From Shinella sp. (GTDB lineage: Bacteria; Pseudomonadota; Alphaproteobacteria; Rhizobiales; Rhizobiaceae): DNA of 17,774 nt. The notes beneath the pieces were generated by a model. That model did no database searches, was not told the origin of the DNA, and worked only from the letters and a program-made list of their open reading frames with translations. The position numbers and the translations under genes were made by a program. Below are positions 7,342 through 15,056 of the stretch, in pieces; position 1 is the stretch's first letter, and each line of letters starts with the position of its first letter. The DNA lies in NCBI GenBank assembly GCA_003248775.1, contig QFQX01000069.1, positions 1-17,774 on the forward strand, given 5' to 3'.

Positions 7342-10300
7342 CTATTCGGCCGCCGTCTGCTTCATTGCGGAAACCTGTGTGATGAAGGCGCGAAGGGCGG
7401 CCGGACGCACCGGCTTGTGCTGCAGGGCGATGTGCTGCCTTTCGGCTTCCGCGCGCACTTCCAGCGTGCGGTCGGCGGTCAACAGCAGGGCCGGAACATC
7501 CCGCTCATAGAGCGCGCGCAGCCGAAGGATCGCCCCGATCCCGCTGCCGTCGCCCAGATGATAATCGGCGATGATCAGATCCGGCGGCTCCTTGCTGGCC
7601 GCGACGATCGTATCGAGTTCCTCGATCGAACCGGCGCACTGGACATCGCAGCCCCAGCCGGAAATGAGAAGCTGCATGCCTTCGAGGATCTTCGGTTCGT
7701 TGTCGATGCAGAGGATTTTCAGGCCGCGCAGCGGCTGGGCTCCCTTGTCCTGCCTTGCCAGTTCGGCCACGCCGCCGCCCATCGGCACCGACTGGTCGAG
7801 CGGCATGAGAATCCGGAACGTCGTGCCCTTGCCCTGCTTGGACGAGAGTTGCACCGGATGGTTGAGCACACGCGCGATGCGGTCGACGATGGAAAGGCCA
7901 AGACCAAGGCCAGAGGCCGTGCGCATGCCTTCTTCCAGTCGCGCGAATTCCTTGAAGACGGTGCGGAACTTCGATGACGGAATGCCTATGCCGGAATCCA
8001 TCACCTGGATCGCCACTTCCTTGCCCTGCCGTCTTGCGCCGACGAGCACCCGTCCCGAAGGCGTGTACTTGATGGCGTTGGAAACGAGGTTCTGCACCAG
8101 CCGGCGCAGCAGGTTCGGGTCGGAGCGCACCCTGAGTGAGGTCGGCATGACGATCAGCTTCAGGTTTTTCTCGCGCGCCATCGGCGCGAAGTCTGTCTCG
8201 ATGCGTTCCAGAAGGTCGTGAAGCGCTACGGAGGCAAGGCGTGGCTTCATCGCGCCGGTGTCGAGCCGCGAGATATCGAGCACGGCGCCGAGGATGATCT
8301 CGACGGATTCCAGTGCTGAATCGATATTGCGCACGAGAGGACTGTTCTCGCTGTCCCCGAGCCTTTCGACCAGCGAGGAGGAATAGAGACGCGCGGCATT
8401 GAGCGGCTGTAGAATGTCGTGGCCTGCCGCCGCGAAGAAACGCGTCTTGCCGATATTGGCTTCGTCGGCGGCAGCGCGCGCTTCGGCGAGTGCGTGGTTC
8501 ACCCGGGTCAGTTCCGCGGTGCGCTCGCTCACGCGTTGCTCCAGCGTCTCGTTCGCCTGCTTCAGCGCCTTGTCGGCCGCCACCTGGCTGCTGATGTCGG
8601 TGAAGGTCGCGACGATGCCTTTGTCCGGCATTGCGTTGCAGCGAACTTCGATGATCCGCTCGCCGCCTGCGGTGACAAGCTGGAACGGCTTGTCGAATTG
8701 CTGGAAACGGCGCACCAGCGGCGCCTGTTCGCCCGCGGAAACATCGCCTCGATCCGCCAGGATCGCCACGATATCGGTAAGGGGATAACCGACCTGTCCC
8801 ACATGCTCGGGCAGGTCGAGCAAGCTGCGAAAGCGCCGGTTCCAGATGGTCAGCCGGCTGCTCGCGTCGAACACGGCGATGCCTTGTTCCATCTGCGAAA
8901 GCGCCGTCTGCAGCATGTCCTGATTGTACTGCAGCGCTTCGCTGGCCTGATCGAGCAGCCAGGCCGTATCGGCGGAGGTATCCTCCGCCTTCTGCAGGAT
9001 CAGCGACAGGACGAGACGCGCGGAAGACGAACCGATGGCGCTGCCGAGCAACTGTTCCGAAAAGTGGATGAAGGCCATGTCGGCGGGACTGTTGTCGTCC
9101 AGTCTGCGCCCAACGGTTTGCTCGTAGCTGCGGAACGACCGTTGCATGCGCTCGTCGCCGAGATAGCGGGCAATGGCTGCCTTGAGATCGCCGACGGAAA
9201 CCCGAGTCTTCCAGCCTCGTGTGGCAAACTGTGTCCGCGGATGGCGCTTGACGAAAATGCCGGACTGGATGCGCTCGACTGGCCGAGGATTGCGGCTGAG
9301 CGTGCCGCCGATGAAGGCGGCGGTGTTGACCAGCAGGCTGAGCAGCGTGCCGTTGACCAGCGGGTCGGCTTCCGCTCCGGTGAACATGCCGATCCCGGGA
9401 AAGAGGAAGCTCAGGATTGAGGCGGCGATGTGGCTGTTGTCTTCCGCGCCGAAGCTCGGAAGGAACAGCAGATAGGCCCAGACGAAGAACCCGGAACTGA
9501 GACCCGCAATCGCGCCGCGGGCATTGGCGCGCCGCCAGAGAAGCCCACCGAACAGCGACGGCGCAATCTGAGCTATGGCTGCAAAGGCAAGTAGCCCGAT
9601 TGAGGCGAGCCCGGTCGTGTTGTCGGCCGAGCGGTAATAGACATAACCGAGCAGCATGACGCCGAAGATGGCGGTGCGGCGGATATGCAGCAGCGTCTTG
9701 GCAAAATCCGCCCGGTGGCTCGGCCTGCCGAGAAGTTTCTGCCTCAGGAAGATCGGCAGCACCATGTCGTTCGACACCATGATGGCGAGCGCCACCGATG
9801 CGACGATGACCATGGCGGTCGCGGCCGAAAAGCCGCCAAGGAAGGTAATCAGCGAGACGAAGCGCATCTCATGGGTGAGCGGCAGCGAAAGCACGTAAAG
9901 ATCGGCATTGCCGGTGCCGCCGAACAGCATGATGCCGCCCATCGCGGCCGGCAGCACGAAGATGTTGATGGCTACCAGATAGAGCGGCATCAGGAATGCG
10001 GCGAGTTTCAGTTCCCTTGCCGTCCGGTTTTCGACCACGGTCACATGGAACTGGCGGGGCAGCATGACGATCGCGAAGGCTGACAGCGCGATCAGCAGGA
10101 CCCAGCGGCCGGGTGGGGTGTGGTGCGTCAGCGCCGCCATCACTGCCTGATTTTCCACCGCCCGCTGCCAGAGATCCGAGGGCCCGTCGAACAGGAAGAA
10201 GACGACATAGATGCCGAGCGTCCAGAAGGCGACCAGCTTGACGACGGATTCCCACGCAATTGCGAGGATCAACCCGTCCTGATGTTCCGTTGCGTCCGTG

Positions 10301-10851
10301 TGGCGGGTGCCGAAGACGACAGCAAAGCAGGCGAGCAGGAAGGCGACGATCAGCGGGAGATCGACGAAATAGAGATTGCCGGTGCCGATACCGTATTCGG
10401 TCGGGTCCACCATGGCAGTGACTGAATTGGAGACCGCCTTCAGTTGCAGGGCGATGTAGGGGATCGTGCCGACGAGGCAGATCATTGTGACCAGCATGCC
10501 GACGATCGGGTTCTTGCCGTATCGCGCTGCGATGAAGTCGGCGCCCGATGTCAGCTTCTCGGCCTTTGCAAGCTCGATGATGCGTCGCAGGATAGGCATG
10601 CCGACCGTGAACATCAGGATTGGGCCGATATAGATGGCGGTGAATTCCAGCCCGCGCTCCGCAGCCAACCCGACGCCGCCGAAATAAGTCCAGGAGGTGC
10701 AGTAAACGGCAAGGCTGAGCGCATAGACCACCGGCCGACCGTTGCCGGGAACGCCGTAGACACGGCTTTTCCTGTCGCCGTAGCTTGCTACCGCAAAGAG
10801 CAGCAACAGATAGGCGAAGGCCGATGCGAAGATAACCCAACCCGGTAGCAC
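7342..10851 (-). CDS. SLC5-type hybrid sensor histidine kinase/response regulator
   Basis: The 1169-aa membrane protein resembles the CbrA/CrbS/MxtR kinases. Residues 1-515 form a multi-pass sodium:solute symporter-like domain (about 13 hydrophobic segments). A linker (about 550-640) leads to a PAS domain (about 645-755, with QMEQGIAVFDASSRLTIWNR), a coiled coil (760-800), HisKA with phospho-acceptor His811 in AGHDILQPLN, and HATPase (N box QNLVSNAIKYT, then DSGIGIP and GLGLGLS). The C-terminal receiver (1043-1160) has acidic Asp1050, phospho-acceptor Asp1096, Thr1125 and Lys1146. All catalytic residues are intact. Related kinases control carbon-source use such as acetate and amino acids. The start is GTG with AGGAGG 4 nt upstream. 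No separate response regulator gene is adjacent. It diverges from mscL across a 216-nt gap and converges on the pyruvate kinase gene. Confidence 0.92.
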   Translation of the reverse strand: MLPGWVIFASAFAYLLLLFAVASYGDRKSRVYGVPGNGRPVVYALSLAVYCTSWTYFGGVGLAAERGLEFTAIYIGPILMFTVGMPILRRIIELAKAEKLTSGADFIAARYGKNPIVGMLVTMICLVGTIPYIALQLKAVSNSVTAMVDPTEYGIGTGNLYFVDLPLIVAFLLACFAVVFGTRHTDATEHQDGLILAIAWESVVKLVAFWTLGIYVVFFLFDGPSDLWQRAVENQAVMAALTHHTPPGRWVLLIALSAFAIVMLPRQFHVTVVENRTARELKLAAFLMPLYLVAINIFVLPAAMGGIMLFGGTGNADLYVLSLPLTHEMRFVSLITFLGGFSAATAMVIVASVALAIMVSNDMVLPIFLRQKLLGRPSHRADFAKTLLHIRRTAIFGVMLLGYVYYRSADNTTGLASIGLLAFAAIAQIAPSLFGGLLWRRANARGAIAGLSSGFFVWAYLLFLPSFGAEDNSHIAASILSFLFPGIGMFTGAEADPLVNGTLLSLLVNTAAFIGGTLSRNPRPVERIQSGIFVKRHPRTQFATRGWKTRVSVGDLKAAIARYLGDERMQRSFRSYEQTVGRRLDDNSPADMAFIHFSEQLLGSAIGSSSARLVLSLILQKAEDTSADTAWLLDQASEALQYNQDMLQTALSQMEQGIAVFDASSRLTIWNRRFRSLLDLPEHVGQVGYPLTDIVAILADRGDVSAGEQAPLVRRFQQFDKPFQLVTAGGERIIEVRCNAMPDKGIVATFTDISSQVAADKALKQANETLEQRVSERTAELTRVNHALAEARAAADEANIGKTRFFAAAGHDILQPLNAARLYSSSLVERLGDSENSPLVRNIDSALESVEIILGAVLDISRLDTGAMKPRLASVALHDLLERIETDFAPMAREKNLKLIVMPTSLRVRSDPNLLRRLVQNLVSNAIKYTPSGRVLVGARRQGKEVAIQVMDSGIGIPSSKFRTVFKEFARLEEGMRTASGLGLGLSIVDRIARVLNHPVQLSSKQGKGTTFRILMPLDQSVPMGGGVAELARQDKGAQPLRGLKILCIDNEPKILEGMQLLISGWGCDVQCAGSIEELDTIVAASKEPPDLIIADYHLGDGSGIGAILRLRALYERDVPALLLTADRTLEVRAEAERQHIALQHKPVRPAALRAFITQVSAMKQTAAE

Positions 10852-10855
10852 GCTT

Positions 10856-10861
10856 CCTCCT
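10856..10861 (-). promoter_or_regulatory. Ribosome binding site supporting a GTG start of the sensor kinase
   Basis: On the minus strand a perfect AGGAGG lies 4 nt before the GTG at 10851. A nearby upstream ATG (10864) is in another frame, so the GTG start is well supported. Confidence 0.7.
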
Positions 10862-10985
10862 CATGAACGGCGCGCCAGAACTGCAAATGACTGTACGGGA
10901 AGTCCCCTGCATTTGAAATCGCTTGTGGATTGACATTAAGTCGAAGGTATCCGGCCGGCGAAGGCGGATTCAGTGTTTGCGGATG

Positions 10986-10998
10986 ATCAAAACTTGAT
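10986..10998. repeat. Short inverted repeat between the sensor kinase and mscL genes
   Basis: ATCAA-AAC-TTGAT is a perfect 5+3+5 inverted repeat in the divergent intergenic region, 70 nt before the mscL start. Its size suits a small operator, but repeats this short arise by chance. No convincing -35/-10 pair was found on either strand of this gap. Confidence 0.25.
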
Positions 10999-11054
10999 TA
11001 ACCATGGGCATGGCGGGGCGTTCGTGGCGGCGAGCGCGTGTCGCGGTCAATTAA

Positions 11055-11060
11055 AAGGAG
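11055..11060 (+). promoter_or_regulatory. Ribosome binding site of mscL
   Basis: AAGGAG lies 7 nt before ATG 11068. It fixes that start against an in-frame longer reading from GTG 11038, which would add ten basic residues absent from MscL proteins. Confidence 0.75.
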
Positions 11061-11067
11061 AAGGGTA

Positions 11068-11493
11068 ATGCTGAACGAGTTCAAGACATTCATTGCACGT
11101 GGCAATGTCATGGATCTCGCAGTCGGCGTCATCATTGGTGGCGCGTTTGGTCTGATCGTCAATTCTCTGGTTCAGGATATCGTCATGCCGATCGTCGGGG
11201 TCATCTTCGGCGGTTTCGATTTCTCCAACTACTTCCTGCCCCTGAGCTCGAAGGTGACGGCGACATCGCTTGCCGCCGCCCGCGAACAGGGTGCCGTTTT
11301 CGCCTATGGCAACTTCATCACCGTGGTGATCAACTTTCTGATCCTCGCCTGGATCATTTTCCTCATGGTCAAGGGTGTCAACACGCTCAGGGCTTCGCTT
11401 GAAAAGCAGGAAAAGAAGGTTGCCGAAGAAGCTCCGCCGGCGGCCGATATCCAGCTTCTGACGGAAATCCGCGATCTTCTGAAGACCCGTTGA
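11068..11493 (+). CDS. mscL: Large-conductance mechanosensitive channel MscL
   Basis: The 141-aa inner-membrane protein is a standard-length MscL, the homopentameric pore that opens under membrane tension on osmotic downshock and releases solutes. The start MLNEFKTFIARGNVMDLAVG is the family's N-terminal amphipathic helix running into TM1 (about 15-45, with the Gly-rich constriction segment VGVIIGGAFG). A periplasmic loop (about 46-75) carries FDFSNYFLPL, TM2 spans about 77-103, and a charged linker ends in the C-terminal helix DIQLLTEIRDLLKTR, typical of the cytoplasmic bundle. It stands as a single gene with a strong ribosome binding site and its own intrinsic terminator. Identification is secure. 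Confidence 0.97.
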   Translation: MLNEFKTFIARGNVMDLAVGVIIGGAFGLIVNSLVQDIVMPIVGVIFGGFDFSNYFLPLSSKVTATSLAAAREQGAVFAYGNFITVVINFLILAWIIFLMVKGVNTLRASLEKQEKKVAEEAPPAADIQLLTEIRDLLKTR

Positions 11494-11514
11494 TCGCATT
11501 CTCATGCAATCCAG

Positions 11515-11542
11515 AGACCGCGGCAAAGTCCGCGGTCTTTTT
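11515..11542 (+). terminator. Rho-independent terminator of mscL
   Basis: GACCGCGG (11516-11523) and CCGCGGTC (11530-11537) form a perfect GC-rich stem around a 6-nt loop CAAAGT, extended by an A-T pair and followed directly by TTTTT. It begins about 22 nt after the mscL stop codon. Confidence 0.92.
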
Positions 11543-11646
11543 CATTCATCACTGAAATCGATTTTGCGCTCACCGAATGTCATGGGATTTTCCCTGCGCG
11601 ATCGGGTAGAGCTCTTGAACATCGGCAAGTTTCAAAGGGGCTCTGC

Positions 11647-12816
11647 ATGTCGCTCGTCAAGGATCTCAGCCCGCGCGCTCTGGCCGCGCCGGAAAGCGGG
11701 ATCGTCGAAATCATCAATTACGCCCGCGGGCGTGACGGCCTGTTGCCGCTCTGGGCAGGCGAGGGTGATCTTCCCAGCCCGGAATTCATCAATCGCGCCG
11801 CAAGCGACGCGCTTCTCGCCGGCGAGACCTTCTACACCTGGCAGCGTGGCATCCCCGAATTGCGCGAGGCGCTTTCGCGCTATTACGCCCGGCATTTCGG
11901 CGTGGAACTGCCGCCGGAGCATTTCTATGTGACCGGTTCGGGCATGCAGTCGATTGCGCTTTGCGTTCAGGCTCTGACGGAGCCGGGCGACGAGATGATC
12001 TACCTGTCGCCGGCCTGGCCCAACATCATCTCGGCCATCGAGATCGCCGGCGGACGTGCCGTCGGACTGCCGCTGACCTTTGCCGCAGGCCGCTGGTCGC
12101 TCGACATGAAAGCGCTCGAAGCGGCAGTTACGCCGAAGACGCGGGCGCTCTTCATCAATACGCCATCCAATCCGACCGGCTGGACGGCAAGCCGCGAGGA
12201 CCTAGCCGCCATCCTGGCGCTGGCTCGCCGCCATGATCTCTGGATCCTCGCCGACGAGATTTACGCGCTCTACTATTATGGTGCAGGGCCTCGTGCGGCC
12301 TCCTTCCTCGATGTCATGGAGCCGGGCGACCGCGTCCTGTTCGCCAACTCATTTTCCAAGAACTGGTCGATGACCGGCTGGCGTGTCGGCTGGATTGTTG
12401 CGCCCCCGGAAACCGGACAGGTGTTCGAAAACCTGATCCAGTATTCGACCTCGGGCGTCGCGCAGTTCATGCAGCGAGGGGCCGTTGCGGCTCTCGACCA
12501 TGGTGACAGCTTCGTGCGCGAGAATTTCGAGCGTGCTGCAAAGTCGCGGGACCTTCTCTGCGATGCCCTTATCGCGACCAACCGCGTCGAGACGCTGAAG
12601 CCGGAGGGTGCGCTCTATGCCTTCCTCAAGATCGACGGCATCACCGACAGCCGTCAGGCGGCCCTCGATATCGTCGATCGCACCGGTGTCGCCCTGGCCC
12701 CCGGCTCGGCCTTCGGCAAGGGAGGCGAAAGCTTCCTGCGCGCCTGCTTCCTGCGTGATCCCCGACAGATCGAGGAAGCGGCGGATCGCCTTTGCCGCTA
12801 CGTTCTTTCTCTCTGA
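11647..12816 (+). CDS. PLP-dependent class I/II aminotransferase
   Basis: The 389-aa protein is a fold-type I aminotransferase of the aspartate/aromatic group, transferring an amino group between an amino acid and a 2-oxo acid. Visible residues: TGSGMQSI (phosphate-binding turn near 97-102), NTPSNPTG (Asn175), LADEIYA (Asp203 to the pyridine nitrogen, Tyr206), SFSKNWSMTGWRVGW with Schiff-base Lys238 and Arg246, and a C-terminal FLRACFL segment carrying the likely substrate-carboxylate Arg. Length is normal and there is no signal peptide. AAGGGG lies 6 nt before the ATG. The gene has no metabolic neighbours that would fix the substrate; aspartate, aromatic or alanine-type substrates are all possible. 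Confidence 0.9.
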   Translation: MSLVKDLSPRALAAPESGIVEIINYARGRDGLLPLWAGEGDLPSPEFINRAASDALLAGETFYTWQRGIPELREALSRYYARHFGVELPPEHFYVTGSGMQSIALCVQALTEPGDEMIYLSPAWPNIISAIEIAGGRAVGLPLTFAAGRWSLDMKALEAAVTPKTRALFINTPSNPTGWTASREDLAAILALARRHDLWILADEIYALYYYGAGPRAASFLDVMEPGDRVLFANSFSKNWSMTGWRVGWIVAPPETGQVFENLIQYSTSGVAQFMQRGAVAALDHGDSFVRENFERAAKSRDLLCDALIATNRVETLKPEGALYAFLKIDGITDSRQAALDIVDRTGVALAPGSAFGKGGESFLRACFLRDPRQIEEAADRLCRYVLSL

Positions 12817-12822
12817 ACAGCG

Positions 12823-12856
12823 CTGACGGAGCGTGCGGAAATGCATGCTCTGTCAG
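12823..12856 (+). terminator. Hairpin after the aminotransferase gene
   Basis: A 14-bp stem (12823-12836 with 12843-12856, two G-U pairs) closes on the loop GGAAAT, 6 nt after the stop codon. It is strong but is not followed by a T run, so it may stabilise the mRNA end or assist Rho-dependent termination rather than act as a full intrinsic terminator. Confidence 0.45.
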
Positions 12857-12864
12857 ATCGATAA

Positions 12865-12909
12865 AACTTGAACGAATTTTGTAAAAGTAAATTTAGTATA
12901 GTTCAAGTT
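12865..12909. repeat. Inverted repeat AACTTGAAC / GTTCAAGTT upstream of galE
   Basis: Perfect 9-bp arms lie at 12865-12873 and 12901-12909, separated by 27 nt of very AT-rich sequence. The pair sits in the 191-nt gap between the aminotransferase and epimerase genes, in the region where a promoter for the epimerase would be expected. It could be two half-sites of a regulator or a long-loop hairpin; neither is proven. A further small hairpin GGGCG-TTT-CGCCC follows at 12912-12924. Confidence 0.4.
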
Positions 12910-12975
12910 AAGGGCGTTTCGCCCATGGGTTTATTGCCTATTGTAAATCTTGTTAAAGCACAGCGCTGATACGTT

Positions 12976-13002
12976 CTTCCCGATCGATAAGAAAACGGGA
13001 AG
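12976..13002 (+). promoter_or_regulatory. Hairpin overlapping the galE ribosome binding site
   Basis: CTTCCCG (12976-12982) is the exact complement of CGGGAAG (12996-13002). The right arm contains the only Shine-Dalgarno-like sequence of the epimerase gene, 5 nt before ATG 13008. If the hairpin forms in the mRNA it would hide that site. The 13-nt loop makes it modest in strength. Confidence 0.35.
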
Positions 13003-13007
13003 TAAAA

Positions 13008-14042
13008 ATGGCGATCTTGGTAACGGGCGGCGCTGGTTATATCGGCAGCCATATGGTCTGGTCCCTTCTGGATGCCGGCGAAGATGTCGTCGTCGTCGAT
13101 CGTTTGTCCACCGGCTTCCGCTGGGCCGTCGCGCCCGCCGCGCGTTTCTACCTTGGTGATGTCGGTGACGAGACCGTCCTGACGCAGATTTTTGCCGAAA
13201 ACGATATCGAAGCCATCATCCATTTCGCCGGTTCGGTCGTGGTTCCGGATTCCGTCGCCGACCCGCTCGGCTATTATGCCAACAACACAGGCAATACCCG
13301 CGTGTTGCTTTCCGCCGCCATCAAGGCCGGCATCGACAAGTTCATCTTCTCCTCCACGGCCGCCATCTACGGCACGCCCGACGCGCCATTGCCGGTGACG
13401 GAGACCGCGCCGCTACGCCCGGAAAACCCTTACGGTCAGTCGAAGCTGATGAGCGAGATCATGCTGCGCGACACCGCGCGCGCCCATGACTTCCGCTATG
13501 TCGCACTTCGCTATTTCAACGTTGCCGGTGCCGACGTCCTTGGTCGCACCGGGCAATCGACCGTGCGCTCGACCCATCTTATGAAGGTGGCCTGCGAAGC
13601 GGCCCTCGGCAAACGCCGCTCGGTGGAAGTTTTCGGCACGGATTACGCTACGGCGGATGGTACCGGCGTGCGCGACTACATCCACGTCAACGACCTTGTG
13701 CTGGCCCACCTGAACTCGCTGGATTACCTGCGGCGCGGCGGTGCGACGTTGACCGCCAATTGCGGCTACGGAAGGGGCTATTCGGTACTCGAGGTTCTGC
13801 GCGCCGTGCAGAAGGTCTCCGATACGAAGATCGCGATCGAATATCGTCCGCGCAGGGAGGGCGATGCTGCCTTCGTGGTTGCCGATGCGGCGCTTGCCCG
13901 CTCCGTGCTTGGCTGGGCACCGCGCCATGACGACCTGAAGACGATCGTATCGACGACGCTCGACTGGGAGCGCCGCCTTTTCCAGGAAGACGCGACCGAC
14001 ATCGACGGCCTGCGTCGACGCCTCGCTGCAAGCAGTTTCTAA
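13008..14042 (+). CDS. galE: UDP-glucose 4-epimerase
   Basis: The 344-aa protein is an extended short-chain dehydrogenase of the GalE type, interconverting UDP-glucose and UDP-galactose with bound NAD. The N-terminus has the NAD motif TGGAGYIGSH (about 6-15). Family signatures follow: HFAGSVVVPDSV (72-83), FSSTAAIYG (about 114-122, catalytic Ser/Thr) and NPYGQSKLM with Tyr142 and Lys146. Later, ALRYFNVAGAD and GTGVRDYIHV are typical sugar-nucleotide-binding segments. Length fits the family. In rhizobia such enzymes (galE or exoB) supply UDP-galactose for exopolysaccharide and lipopolysaccharide; which paralogue this is cannot be told. The gene is monocistronic, with an inverted-repeat-rich leader. 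Confidence 0.93.
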   Translation: MAILVTGGAGYIGSHMVWSLLDAGEDVVVVDRLSTGFRWAVAPAARFYLGDVGDETVLTQIFAENDIEAIIHFAGSVVVPDSVADPLGYYANNTGNTRVLLSAAIKAGIDKFIFSSTAAIYGTPDAPLPVTETAPLRPENPYGQSKLMSEIMLRDTARAHDFRYVALRYFNVAGADVLGRTGQSTVRSTHLMKVACEAALGKRRSVEVFGTDYATADGTGVRDYIHVNDLVLAHLNSLDYLRRGGATLTANCGYGRGYSVLEVLRAVQKVSDTKIAIEYRPRREGDAAFVVADAALARSVLGWAPRHDDLKTIVSTTLDWERRLFQEDATDIDGLRRRLAASSF

Positions 14043-14050
14043 AAGATATT

Positions 14051-14085
14051 CCGGGAGGCCTTGGCAACGGATTCCCGTTACCCGG
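14051..14085. repeat. Inverted repeat between convergent galE and Blh-like genes
   Basis: CCGGG (14051-14055) and CCCGG (14081-14085) flank an inner hairpin AACGG-ATTC-CCGTT (14066-14079). It lies between the two convergent stop codons and could act as a bidirectional terminator, but there is no T run and the arms are short. Confidence 0.3.
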
Positions 14086-14094
14086 CCTTGCCGA

Positions 14095-14430
14095 TCAGCC
14101 GAGTTGCTGTGCCATCTGATAGAGGCCTGCGCAACGCGCGCCCGAGGCACAGAAGGCGAGGACAGGACCCTCCGTCCGCTTCAGCAGATCCTTCAATTTG
14201 GCCGCTTGCTCCAGCGGTACGGAGCCGGGGACGACCGGCAGATAACAGGATTTGAGGCCGGCGGCGTTTGCAGCATCTTCGATAATGGAAAAATCCGGCT
14301 GTCCCGATCCCTCGCCATCAGGCCGCATGCAGATCACCATCGAGTAACCTGATGCGGCCAGTTCAGCAATGTCCGTCGGAGCGAGTTGGCCGCTGACGTG
14401 AAAAGTCTCGGTTATCGGACGTATCTGCAT
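14095..14430 (-). CDS. TIGR01244/Blh-type phosphatase or sulfur-transfer domain protein
   Basis: This 111-aa protein matches the small domain found at the N-terminus of beta-lactamase-hydrolase-like (Blh) proteins, often annotated as TIGR01244 sulfurtransferase. The fold is related to dual-specificity phosphatases. The start MQIRPITETFHVSGQL and the active loop FCASGARC (Cys94, Arg99; C-x4-R) are characteristic. In Blh proteins this domain is joined to a persulfide-dioxygenase-like domain and works in sulfide/persulfide handling; here it stands alone, with neither the metallo-hydrolase part nor the BigR regulator nearby. AAGGAAAG precedes the ATG. It converges on galE. Whether it acts as a rhodanese or a phosphatase is unresolved. 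Confidence 0.8.
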   Translation of the reverse strand: MQIRPITETFHVSGQLAPTDIAELAASGYSMVICMRPDGEGSGQPDFSIIEDAANAAGLKSCYLPVVPGSVPLEQAAKLKDLLKRTEGPVLAFCASGARCAGLYQMAQQLG

Positions 14431-14493
14431 TTTCTTTCCTTCGTTCTTCAGTTGGCGGTGGGACGCGTTGATTGCCTCTCTTCTCTCGTGCAG

Positions 14494-14520
14494 ATATATA
14501 TGATAATTAATATGTATTTT
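14494..14520 (-). promoter_or_regulatory. AT-rich probable promoter/operator of the Blh-like gene
   Basis: A run almost free of G and C lies about 65-90 nt upstream of the Blh-like ATG, within otherwise GC-rich DNA. It is a loose imperfect palindrome centred on AATT at 14505-14508 (9 of 13 base pairs, partly a consequence of AT-richness). Blh operons in related bacteria are repressed by BigR at an AT-rich palindrome over the -10 region; similarity here is inferred only from position and composition. Confidence 0.35.
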
Positions 14521-14678
14521 CTAGCCACGTATGCCTGTCGCAGCGTCTTCTTTTTCAGGCGCGTACTGTGGCGTTGCATCGGCCAACTATGGGTGCTTCC
14601 ACGCCGTGGCGCTGCTGTCCGTTGACGCCCCGCTGCCGCGCGTCTAGCTGGGCATCATCGGTTTCCTGGAGATGTCCC

Positions 14679-15032
14679 GTGATTGCAAAGACCTTTCTCA
14701 CCTCCGTCGTTGTTGCGGTAATCGCGTTTTCGGCCGTGCCAGTGGCTGCCGGGGAAATCTGGGCGATGACGACTCCAGAGGGAACCTGCCAGATTTCCTT
14801 TCTGCAGAAGCCTGTCGCCGATGGCGTCCGTGCGCTGCTGCAACATGATGACACTTGCCCGGAAGCTTTGAAGGCCATCTCCGGCTATTCGATGAGCAAT
14901 GGTGACAACACCATCATGCTCTATTCCATTCAGCCCGATCTCGACATGATCGGGCGGGCGGACAAGGAAGAGCAGGGCCTGTATATCGGCATGGTGGGCG
15001 AAAGCGACCTTCGCATCAGTCAGGTTGAGTAG
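14679..15032 (+). CDS. Small exported protein, AprI/Inh-like
   Basis: A 117-aa protein starting at GTG 14679, chosen because GGAGA lies 6 nt upstream and a good signal peptide begins there (residues 1-24, cleavage plausible after PVAA). An in-frame start further upstream would prepend an Arg/Cys/Trp-rich stretch that looks non-coding. The mature part has W28, then EGTCQISF (Cys37) and DTCPEAL (Cys60) spaced for one disulfide, followed by a GDNTIMLYS strand. This W-C-C beta-barrel layout resembles the AprI/Inh metalloprotease-inhibitor family (and Omp19-like alphaproteobacterial proteins), acting in the periplasm. The match is by pattern only and would need a profile search. No secreted protease gene is nearby. 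Confidence 0.7.
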   Translation: MIAKTFLTSVVVAVIAFSAVPVAAGEIWAMTTPEGTCQISFLQKPVADGVRALLQHDDTCPEALKAISGYSMSNGDNTIMLYSIQPDLDMIGRADKEEQGLYIGMVGESDLRISQVE

Positions 15033-15056
15033 CCGAACCGATGGGTAGAGGGCCCG

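Noticed and set aside
8419..9420. 333-aa open frame opposite the sensor kinase gene
   Set aside because: Antisense to the PAS/HisKA region, which has intact motifs on the other strand.
10930..10935. TTGACA resembling a -35 box upstream of mscL
   Set aside because: No acceptable -10 element at 16-18 nt spacing.
9869..10936. 355-aa frame on the same strand as the sensor kinase, in another register
   Set aside because: It overlaps the symporter-like domain out of frame and is Arg/Pro-rich; the ribosome binding site supports the GTG at 10851 instead.
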